A DNA stretch of 64,000 nucleotides from Negativibacillus massiliensis (GTDB taxonomy: Bacteria; Bacillota; Clostridia; Oscillospirales; Ruminococcaceae). A program made the translations under genes and the position numbers. Shown here in pieces: positions 16,262 to 23,077 of this stretch. Location of the stretch: contig NZ_FTRU01000008.1 in NCBI RefSeq assembly GCF_900148495.1, forward strand, positions 1,240,001 to 1,304,000, in the 5' to 3' direction. The number at the start of each line of letters is the position of its first letter. The stretch's first letter is position 1. The notes under the pieces were generated by a model. The model saw only the letters and a program-made list of their open reading frames with translations. It was not told where the DNA came from and searched no databases.

Positions 16262-17155
16262 ATGAATATAAAAATCATTCATACACCACTTTGGTATGGC
16301 TGTGATAATCCAGGAACCCATCTGGCTCCAAGAGAATTTTCCCGTCAGAATCTTCCTGCACTTGCTGAAAAGCACGGTCACAGCGTAAAACAAATTTCCA
16401 TCATTCCAACTCTGTCAAAACCAGAGGATAAATTTGTACATCCAACCATGAAATATCTGCATGAAGTCACCGACTGCTGCAAACAGCTTGCAGATGCTGT
16501 TGATGCCGGACACCGCAGCCATTGCTTTCCACTGGTAATCGGCGGCGACCATGCACTGGGAATTGGTTCCATTGCCGGCACTGCCCGCACCATTTCTGCT
16601 AAAGATCTGAGCGTCATCTGGATTGATGCACACACCGATATCAATACCGATGAAACCTCTGAGTCACACAACATCCATGGAATGCCTTTAGCAGCCTGTC
16701 TGGGATTAGGCGACAAACGTTTGTTTGAAACCATGGATTCCCCTATTCCTTTCCTGCTGCCGGAAAATCTTTTCTACATCGGTTCCCGCAGTATTGATCC
16801 TGGAGAGGAAGAAATTTTAAAGAAATACAATATCCGCGCCATCCGCATGGAAGAAATCCGCCAGAAAGGAATTGAAGCCTGCTGTCAGGAACTTCTGGAT
16901 GCTGTAAAAACCTCACATATCCACTTGAGCTTTGATGTTGACTTTATGGATGCTGCTGAGTTTACCGCAACCGGATTGCCGATTCCGGATGGACCAAGTA
17001 TTGCTCAAACACATACCACATTAAAAACGCTTTTCTCTGACCCTCGTGTCTGCTCGGCTGACTTTGTGGAATACAGCCCTGTTCATGACCAGAATCGGGA
17101 AGGATTGGCTGTTTGTGTTTCCCTGCTGGAAGAAATCTTTTCTTCTTTAAAATAA
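16262..17155 (+). CDS. Arginase-family hydrolase (probable arginase)
   Basis: This 297-residue ureohydrolase has all Mn2-binding motifs: VIGGDHALGIGS, IDAHTDIN and LSFDVDFMDAAEF. The family cleaves arginine to ornithine and urea or related guanidino compounds (agmatine, formiminoglutamate). The SHNIHGMPLA segment is of the arginase type (His next to Gly-Met-Pro), which favours arginase over agmatinase. AAGAAGG precedes the ATG. It is monocistronic and ends in a terminator. The neighbouring manganese-controlled ATPase is notable because arginase requires Mn, but no shared regulation is visible. Confidence 0.85.
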   Translation: MNIKIIHTPLWYGCDNPGTHLAPREFSRQNLPALAEKHGHSVKQISIIPTLSKPEDKFVHPTMKYLHEVTDCCKQLADAVDAGHRSHCFPLVIGGDHALGIGSIAGTARTISAKDLSVIWIDAHTDINTDETSESHNIHGMPLAACLGLGDKRLFETMDSPIPFLLPENLFYIGSRSIDPGEEEILKKYNIRAIRMEEIRQKGIEACCQELLDAVKTSHIHLSFDVDFMDAAEFTATGLPIPDGPSIAQTHTTLKTLFSDPRVCSADFVEYSPVHDQNREGLAVCVSLLEEIFSSLK

Positions 17156-17165
17156 ACCGTAAAAC

Positions 17166-17193
17166 AAAAAGAGGGGTATTTCCCCTCTTTTTT
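17166..17193. terminator. Bidirectional terminator between arginase and the small HMA-like gene
   Basis: AAAAAGAGGGG (17166-17176) pairs with CCCCTCTTTTT (17182-17192) around a short loop. Runs of A and T lie on either side. Confidence 0.9.
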
Positions 17194-17201
17194 ATTTTGT
17201 C

Positions 17202-17414
17202 CTATAAGCGTTCCGAACGGTAACCTAGTCCTGCCATCCCCTGATTTAACTGTTCAAAAGGAAGATAACTGCTGTCATATACTACCAGAACACTCTGTGT
17301 CTGAGGGTCAATCTCCATCGAATTGATTCCGTACAAGGAACCAAGCTGCGCTTTTACGGCTTTCAGATCAGGATTGTTGCTCATTGCAAAAAACTGCGAA
17401 CTTTGATAAGCCAC
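17202..17414 (-). CDS. Small HMA-fold-like protein without a CxxC motif
   Basis: This 70-residue protein has the strand-helix-strand-strand-helix-strand pattern of heavy-metal-associated domains (DLKAVKAQLGSLYGINSMEID, VLVVYDSSYLPFEQLNQGM, LGYRSERL), but no Cys at the metal-binding loop; the equivalent region is FFAMSNNPD. The GTG at 17412-17414 is the best start: a near-perfect GGAGGTGAT ends a few bases before it, and the ATG six codons upstream lies before this ribosome site. It is downstream of the P-type ATPase on the same strand, but behind a terminator. A metal-related role is possible but not shown. Confidence 0.6.
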   Translation of the reverse strand: MAYQSSQFFAMSNNPDLKAVKAQLGSLYGINSMEIDPQTQSVLVVYDSSYLPFEQLNQGMAGLGYRSERL

Positions 17415-17448
17415 AAAATCACCTCCAGACATAGTATTCCCAAAAGAG

Positions 17449-17487
17449 AAGCGGAGTATCCTTTTTAAAGAGGATACTCCGCTTTTT
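17449..17487. terminator. Strong hairpin terminator after the P-type ATPase
   Basis: A perfect 14-bp stem, AAGCGGAGTATCCT (17449-17462) with its complement (17471-17484). TTTT follows on the plus strand and a pyrimidine-rich run (CTTCTCTTTT) on the minus strand, where the ATPase gene ends. Confidence 0.85.
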
Positions 17488-17514
17488 TCCGATCAGAAAA
17501 TCATTGTTTTAAAA

Positions 17515-20130
17515 TTATTTTCTTTTCTCTTTGATTACTTTGTACAGCTGGATAATAACGGTTGGCATGAAGGCAAGCAGATAGATCGTGCCAATATTGC
17601 CAATAGTCAGATCCGCTACCATGAACAGGCCATGGAATGCAGGGATAAACAGGACTGCATTGAGCAGTACCAGACCTGCGATAAATGCCAGAATCGAATA
17701 TTTATTGGAACTAAGACCGAGCTTGAAGATGGAAGCATCTGCACGGCAGTTAAATCCATGGAACAATCTTGCCAGAGTCAGGGTAGCAAATGCCATGGTG
17801 CTTGCCAGAGCAGCGCCGCCAGCAGAAAGGCCAATGTGGTATGCAGCCATAACAAAGACGCCGATGATTGCGCCCTGTACCAGCAGAGTCAGCATGAAGT
17901 CTTTGCTCATGATGGACTCTTTTGGATTTCTTGGTTTCTGATTGAGCAGGTCTTCACGAGGTGGTTCCATACCGATTGCAATTGCCGGCAGGGAGTCGGT
18001 CAAGAGGTTAATGAACAGCAGGTGTACCGGCTGGAATGGGATTGGCAGTGCAAACAGAGAGGTGTAGAGAACGCTCAGGATTGCGGACATGTTACCAGAA
18101 AGCAGGAACTTGATCGCATTCTTGATGTTTGCATATACATTACGTCCATTGGTTACAGCCTTAACGATGGTTGCAAAGTTATCGTCTGTCAGGATCATTG
18201 CAGCAGCATCTTTAGAAACTTCCGTACCTGTGATACCCATTGCAACACCGATATTTGCTTTTTTCAGTGCAGGAGCGTCGTTGACACCGTCACCGGTCAT
18301 CGAAACGATCTTGCCTTTCTTCTGCCATGCGTCTACAATGCGGATCTTATGCTCTGGAGATACACGGGCATAAACCGAAACATGTTCCAGTTTCTCGCCC
18401 AGTTCTTCGTCGCTCATCTTGTCGAGTTCAACACCACTTAATGCAATGTCGCCGTCTTCAAAGATACCAATCTGTTTTGCAATTGCGGTCGCGGTCACTT
18501 TGTGGTCACCGGTAATCATAACGGTACGGATACCGCCGCGCTTTGCATCAGCAACAGCCTTTTTGGATTCTTCACGAGGTGGGTCGATCATCGAAATCAG
18601 ACCAACAAAGGTATAGCCGTTTTCATCTTCCAGTGTAAGCTGTGGACATTCTTTTGCGTCTTTGTATTCCTTCATTGCAAATGCAAGGACACGCAGACCA
18701 TTTTCGGAAAGATGGGTGTTGGTTTCCGAGATCTTTGCTTTATCTTCTTCTGTGATTGGGCGAGGACCATCTGCTGTCATGATGCTGACGCTGCGGGAAA
18801 GCAGAACGTCCATCGCACCTTTGGTGCAAAGGGTGTAAACACCATCCAGTTTGTGCATGGTACTCATCAGCTTACGATCCGAGTCAAATGCAATCTCTGC
18901 AAGACGAGGATGCTGTGCGCGGTAGGTTGTTTCTTCTACCCAGAAGTTATGAGCCAGATTGATCAGTGCAACCTCAGTTGGGTCACCGATCTCCTTACCA
19001 TCTACCGAAGTGGAGTCATTTGCAAGAACTGCTGTCTTTAACAGCCAGCGATGTGCCTGATTTGCAAAATCGAGTTTTTCACCGTCAAACAGATTAAAAT
19101 CAGCATAAACCTGCTTGGTGGTCATCTTGTTCTGAGTCAGAGTACCAGTTTTATCCGAACAGATAACCGATACAGAGCCCAAGCTTTCTACTGCGTTAAG
19201 TTCCTTGATAATTGCGTTTTCTCTTGCCATCTTCTGGGTACCCATTGCCAGAACGATGGTAACAATCGAACTGAGCGCTTCTGGAATTGCTGCAACTGCC
19301 AAAGCAACCGCGAACATCAGAGAATCCAGAATTGGCATCTGGCGGTACAGGCTCAAGCCGAATACAACGATACAGATACCGATAATTGCGATTGCCAGCT
19401 TCTGGCTGAAGTTATCCATGCTTTCCTGAAGCGGGGTCTTCTTCTGCTGCGTCTGGTTCATCAGGGTTGCGATCTTACCGATCTCGGTTTTCATACCGGT
19501 TGCAGTTACAACAACGCTTGCACGTCCATAGGTAACCAGAGAACCGGAGAATACCATGTTTTTCTGGTCGCCCAGCGCTACGTTTTCTGCATCGATTACA
19601 TCACTGATTTTGTCGACGCCTTCCGACTCACCGGTCAGAGAGCTTTCATTTACCTGCAGCGAATAGTTTTCGATGATACGTCCATCTGCAACGACCAGGT
19701 CGCCGGCTTCCAGCATCAAAATATCGCCCGGAACAATTTCTTTGGATGGAACTTCGATTTTTCTTCCGTCACGCATTACCTTTGCGCTTGGAGAAGAAAG
19801 TGCTTTCAGGCTTTCCAGAGATTTTTCTGCTTTAAAATGCTGTACGGTACCCAGAATTGCATTCAGGGTAATAACTGCCACGATAACGATGGTGCTCTCC
19901 CCATTGCCGGAGATTGCCGAAATGATTGCTGCAATGATCAGAATAATAACCAGAAGGTCTTTAAACTGCTCCAAGAATACAACAATCGGACTTTTTTTCT
20001 TTTCTTCTGCCAGGGCGTTTTCTCCATAGGTCTGACGCTGTTTTTCAACCTGTGCCTGTGTCAAACCGTCCTTGGTTACGCCAAACTGTTCCAGCACCTG
20101 CTGGGCTGTACGGCGAAACATCTGTTCCAT
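17515..20130 (-). CDS. Cation P-type ATPase (PacL/PMR1-like), probable Mn2+ exporter
   Basis: An 871-residue type II P-type ATPase that pumps divalent cations out using ATP. Visible motifs are TGES (166-169, actuator), the fourth membrane helix AIPEALSSIV (282-290), the phosphorylation site SDKTGTLTQNK (Asp326), TGD-H-TATAIA, TGDGVNDAPALKKA and FINLLTDSLPAIAIGMEPP in helix 6. By sequence alone it would be named a calcium pump. It has PEALSS in helix 4 instead of the PEGLP of calcium pumps, and the upstream element is a manganese riboswitch. The most likely role is therefore Mn2+ (possibly also Ca2+) efflux when manganese is high. It is a single gene with its own terminator. Confidence 0.9.
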   Translation of the reverse strand: MEQMFRRTAQQVLEQFGVTKDGLTQAQVEKQRQTYGENALAEEKKKSPIVVFLEQFKDLLVIILIIAAIISAISGNGESTIVIVAVITLNAILGTVQHFKAEKSLESLKALSSPSAKVMRDGRKIEVPSKEIVPGDILMLEAGDLVVADGRIIENYSLQVNESSLTGESEGVDKISDVIDAENVALGDQKNMVFSGSLVTYGRASVVVTATGMKTEIGKIATLMNQTQQKKTPLQESMDNFSQKLAIAIIGICIVVFGLSLYRQMPILDSLMFAVALAVAAIPEALSSIVTIVLAMGTQKMARENAIIKELNAVESLGSVSVICSDKTGTLTQNKMTTKQVYADFNLFDGEKLDFANQAHRWLLKTAVLANDSTSVDGKEIGDPTEVALINLAHNFWVEETTYRAQHPRLAEIAFDSDRKLMSTMHKLDGVYTLCTKGAMDVLLSRSVSIMTADGPRPITEEDKAKISETNTHLSENGLRVLAFAMKEYKDAKECPQLTLEDENGYTFVGLISMIDPPREESKKAVADAKRGGIRTVMITGDHKVTATAIAKQIGIFEDGDIALSGVELDKMSDEELGEKLEHVSVYARVSPEHKIRIVDAWQKKGKIVSMTGDGVNDAPALKKANIGVAMGITGTEVSKDAAAMILTDDNFATIVKAVTNGRNVYANIKNAIKFLLSGNMSAILSVLYTSLFALPIPFQPVHLLFINLLTDSLPAIAIGMEPPREDLLNQKPRNPKESIMSKDFMLTLLVQGAIIGVFVMAAYHIGLSAGGAALASTMAFATLTLARLFHGFNCRADASIFKLGLSSNKYSILAFIAGLVLLNAVLFIPAFHGLFMVADLTIGNIGTIYLLAFMPTVIIQLYKVIKEKRK

Positions 20131-20200
20131 TTTTTAATTCCTCCTTCAATCAAAACGACGTTTGGTCGCTTGAAGACAAGCTCGGCAAATTTGATTGCAT

Positions 20201-20262
20201 AAAAAAAAGACTTTTCAAGCAGGTTCCAATACAAGTATGTACGGAAACCACATGAAAAGTCT
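20201..20262 (-). terminator. Riboswitch-controlled terminator of the Mn ATPase gene
   Basis: On the complement AAGACTTTTCA, whose first part is the 3' strand of aptamer helix P1, can instead pair with TGAAAAGTCTT (ending in an eight-base T-run at 20201-20208). Helix P1 and the terminator exclude each other. This gives an ON switch: ligand-stabilised P1 frees transcription into the ATPase gene. Confidence 0.8.
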
Positions 20263-20362
20263 TGTTACCAATCAAATTGTTTGGCACATATCGCAGAAGA
20301 TTTTGAAAAGCAAAATCAACGAGATTGTTGCGAATATGTCTCGAACTACTCCCTTTTAATAT
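20253..20362 (-). promoter_or_regulatory. yybP-ykoY (manganese) riboswitch aptamer
   Basis: On the complement the leader begins with AAAAGGGAGTAG, the conserved 5' block of this class, and closes about 100 nt later with AACAAGACTTTT, the conserved 3' block. The ends form helix P1 (AAAAG with CTTTT). Between them lies a long helix in which ACATAT/CGCA pairs with TGCG/ATATGT, with an internal arm GATTTTG-loop-CAAAATC. The class binds Mn2+ and commonly precedes PMR1-like ATPases and UPF0016 exporters. The assignment is from the conserved blocks read by eye. Confidence 0.8.
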
Positions 20363-20466
20363 GGGTACTGTCTTCACTTTGTGATTAGTATATCGGTTCT
20401 TCCTCTTTTTGTCAAGAGGATATTTTTAATTTTTATAAAATTAAAATACTTGACTTTGGCATTTCC

Positions 20467-20507
20467 TGAAAGGTCTGCCAGCATAAAACAGCTGACAAAC
20501 CTTTTCA
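20467..20507 (-). terminator. Weak terminator-like hairpin after the four-rhodanese gene
   Basis: On the complement a stem with two G-U pairs (20491-20507 with 20467-20482) stands just after the stop codon. It lacks a T-run, so termination may be partial or it may only protect the 3' end. Confidence 0.4.
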
Positions 20508-20528
20508 AAACAAGCAAAAATCACGTTT

Positions 20529-22265
20529 TTATTTTACCAGAGTATATCCTGCACCAAGCCAGCCGGAACCGCCTTCTGCACCCATACCGCCGGAAAGATT
20601 ATATGCACGGTAACCTTTTACGCGCAGTGCAGCTGTGGTCTGGGAAGCGGTCTGTCCGCTGTAGCACTGAAGGATAAGAGTTTTATCTGTTGGAAGGATG
20701 TCAAAGTTTTCTTCCATTCCTTTGCCATATGGGAGGTTAATAGCACCTTCAATGTGTCCTGCTGCATAGTCTTCTGCAGAACGCAGGTCAACAATACAGA
20801 TATCTTCAGAACCTGCATCCATCAGCTCTTTTAACTGTTTTGGACTGATATTGTTCTTTGCATAATCTTTTTCTGCTGCCACTGCTTTATAGTAGTTTTC
20901 TACTGCAGTCTGAATATCAGCGTCTACAGCATAGGTTTCTTCACCAAAAGCAGCTGCTTCTGTGGTCATCAGCTCTTTTGCAGCTTCCTCACCGGAAATA
21001 CCTTTGTCAAATCCACCGCTTACATTGATTGCCTGTTTTCCAGCCAGATGCAGCAGGAATACTGTCTGAGAAGCAGTCTGTCCGCTGTAGCAGTATACAT
21101 AGACGGTGCGGTCATTTGGAATTTTCTCCAACGCTTCTGCAACATCAACACCGTATGGTACATTGATTGCACCCTTTACATGTCCTGCCGCATAGTCTTC
21201 TGCAGAACGGATGTCGAGAACAACTGCATCTTCCCCTTCTGCTACTGCATTCAGGAAATCAGCTGCAGAAACCTGATTTTTATTTTCCGGCAGATTTGCA
21301 AAATAACGGTCTACCTTTTCATTAAGGAATTGCTGTGTTGTATATTTTACAACGGCATATCCTGCGCCAAGCCAACCGGAACCATCCTTTGCTCCCATAC
21401 CGCCAGAGAGATTGTATGCCTCAAATCCCATCATTCTTGCAATCGCAACGGTCTGAGAAGCAGTCTGTCCGCTGTAACACTGGAAAACAATTGGCTTGTC
21501 AGTTGGAAGTTTTGCCAGTACTTTTTCCATTCCTTTTCCAAATGGGATATTTCTGGTTGCTCCTGCAATATGAGATTTCAGGTAGTCATTTTCCGAACGA
21601 AGATCGACAAGGTAAATTTCATCATCCGCAATTGCCTGTTTTACCTGTTCTGCACTGAGGTTAAATTTACCGTTTTCAGCAGCAGCTTCATAGTATTCCT
21701 GAATTGCTTTTTTAATCTGTGCATCGACAGGGTAAGTTTTTTCTCCAAAATCAGCTGCTTCCTTTACTGTCAGTCCTGCAGCAGCTTCTTCTTTTGAAAT
21801 TCCGGTGAATCCACCGCTTACATTATAGGCATTTTTTCCTGCAAGGTTTAACAGTGCAACGGTCTGGGAAGCGGTCTGTCCGCTGTAGCAGTATACCAAT
21901 ACTTCTACATCATCTGGGATTTTATCCAGTGCTTCTGCAATATCCACACCATATGGTACATTGATTGCACCCTGAATGTGTCCTGCTGCATAATCTTCTG
22001 CGGAACGGATATCCAGTACGCAGATATTTTCCTTGTTCTCTACCATTTTCAGAAAGTCTGCTGCGGACACAACATGCTTATCTTCTGGGAAGTTTGCAAA
22101 ATATGCAGCGGCCTTTTCTTCTACAGAATCCTGGCTCTGCTCAACTGCAACATTTGTCTCCTGAACTGGCTGTACTGCATACACTGGCATCACACCAATG
22201 CTCATGGACAAGATCAGCGCTGCCACAATACATTTTGTGCGAGCTGCAATTGTTTTTGTTTTCAT
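20529..22265 (-). CDS. Secreted protein with four rhodanese domains
   Basis: A 578-residue exported protein: signal peptide (KCIVAALILSMSIGVMPVYA, likely cut after AYA/AVQ), then four rhodanese domains. Each has the loop CYSGQTAS with an active-site Cys, at about residues 125, 262, 391 and 532. Domains 1 and 3 share DIRSAEDYAAGH and INVPYGVD; domains 2 and 4 share KGMEK/EE, LSGGMGA and GSGWLGAGY. The protein is therefore a duplicated two-domain unit. Rhodaneses move sulfane sulfur as a Cys persulfide. All four Cys being kept argues for real sulfur transfer outside the cell. There is no lipobox, so it may be soluble or wall-bound. It lies 13 kb from the rhodanese system at 35-49 kb and may serve the same chemistry. 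Confidence 0.88.
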   Translation of the reverse strand: MKTKTIAARTKCIVAALILSMSIGVMPVYAVQPVQETNVAVEQSQDSVEEKAAAYFANFPEDKHVVSAADFLKMVENKENICVLDIRSAEDYAAGHIQGAINVPYGVDIAEALDKIPDDVEVLVYCYSGQTASQTVALLNLAGKNAYNVSGGFTGISKEEAAAGLTVKEAADFGEKTYPVDAQIKKAIQEYYEAAAENGKFNLSAEQVKQAIADDEIYLVDLRSENDYLKSHIAGATRNIPFGKGMEKVLAKLPTDKPIVFQCYSGQTASQTVAIARMMGFEAYNLSGGMGAKDGSGWLGAGYAVVKYTTQQFLNEKVDRYFANLPENKNQVSAADFLNAVAEGEDAVVLDIRSAEDYAAGHVKGAINVPYGVDVAEALEKIPNDRTVYVYCYSGQTASQTVFLLHLAGKQAINVSGGFDKGISGEEAAKELMTTEAAAFGEETYAVDADIQTAVENYYKAVAAEKDYAKNNISPKQLKELMDAGSEDICIVDLRSAEDYAAGHIEGAINLPYGKGMEENFDILPTDKTLILQCYSGQTASQTTAALRVKGYRAYNLSGGMGAEGGSGWLGAGYTLVK

Positions 22266-22465
22266 GGATAACTCCTGCCTTTCTAGCTCCTGGTTTCTTT
22301 CGAAACATCTTTACTTTGCATTCCTTAGAATAGCTCGTTTCTTCCAAAAAAACAAATTGAAAATAGTGATTTATTTTTATATTCTTAGTTATTTTTTATA
22401 TAGTCTAACCATTTTATATATTTTTAAAATAAAAATCGTCAAAAATATTATTTGATTTTTACAGC

Positions 22466-22494
22466 AAAAAAGGAGGGAATATCCCTCCTTTTTT
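22466..22494 (-). terminator. Intrinsic terminator of the mnmM operon
   Basis: AAAAAAGGAGGGA (22466-22478) pairs with TCCCTCCTTTTTT (22482-22494) around a 3-base loop. It overlaps the mnmM stop codon and ends in T6 on the complement. Confidence 0.85.
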
Positions 22495-23077
22495 AAATTT
22501 GTTTTAAGATAAATACTGGAATCGGCGGATTGTTTGGACGATTTGCAAATTCTGTAATTAGGACAGTGTACTGTTTACTGTCAATCGTCCTAAAATACTC
22601 CATCAGCGCATCTTTTTCCTCAAAACCACTGTCACCGCCATAGTAAACACATAGGCTCATCAATCCGCCCTGTTTAAGCAGCTTGAGACCCTTTTCGATT
22701 GCAGGGATGCTGGTTGCTGGGGTTGTAAAGATATTATGGTTCCCGCCCGGAAGATAACCAAAATTAAAGGTAATACAGTCAACGGTATTTTCTTCTGCAT
22801 ACTGATCCATGTTGCTGTGGCTGTCCAAAAAGACCTCTACTCTGTCCTGATATCCTTTTTCCTGCAGCAGTGCTCGGGTAGAGTCGACCGCATCCTGTTG
22901 GATATCAAAGGCAATCACGCGGCCCTCTTCCCCGACCAATTCTGCCAGGAAAGCAGTGTCGTGTCCTCTGCCAGCGGTAGCATCAATACAGAAATCACCT
23001 TTTTTTACCTTTTCTTCAATGATCTTATGGGCAACTCCCAGGGTATTTAACTTCAAAGTGATACACGTTCCTTTCAT
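22493..23077 (-). CDS. mnmM: tRNA aminomethyl-thiouridine methyltransferase MnmM (YtqB-like)
   Basis: A 194-residue class I SAM-dependent methyltransferase. It carries the family motifs CIDATAGRGHDTAFLA (SAM-binding glycine motif), VIAFDIQ, ITFNFGYLPGGNHNI and LITEFANRPNNPP. YtqB-type proteins methylate the nm5s2U34 wobble base of certain tRNAs in Gram-positives. Its ATG overlaps the last codon of the upstream c-di-GMP gene by 4 bases, so it is translated from the same message; the functional link is not obvious. Confidence 0.88.
   Translation of the reverse strand: MKGTCITLKLNTLGVAHKIIEEKVKKGDFCIDATAGRGHDTAFLAELVGEEGRVIAFDIQQDAVDSTRALLQEKGYQDRVEVFLDSHSNMDQYAEENTVDCITFNFGYLPGGNHNIFTTPATSIPAIEKGLKLLKQGGLMSLCVYYGGDSGFEEKDALMEYFRTIDSKQYTVLITEFANRPNNPPIPVFILKQI

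Noticed and set aside
17515-20130. Calcium-translocating ATPase as the final name
   Set aside because: The family fits, but the manganese riboswitch and the PEALSS motif point to Mn2+ export, so calcium was not given as the main substrate.
19051-20202. Long plus-strand open frame opposite the P-type ATPase
   Set aside because: It is the antisense of an unmistakable ATPase, with a low-complexity Cys/Asn-rich translation and no start signal.
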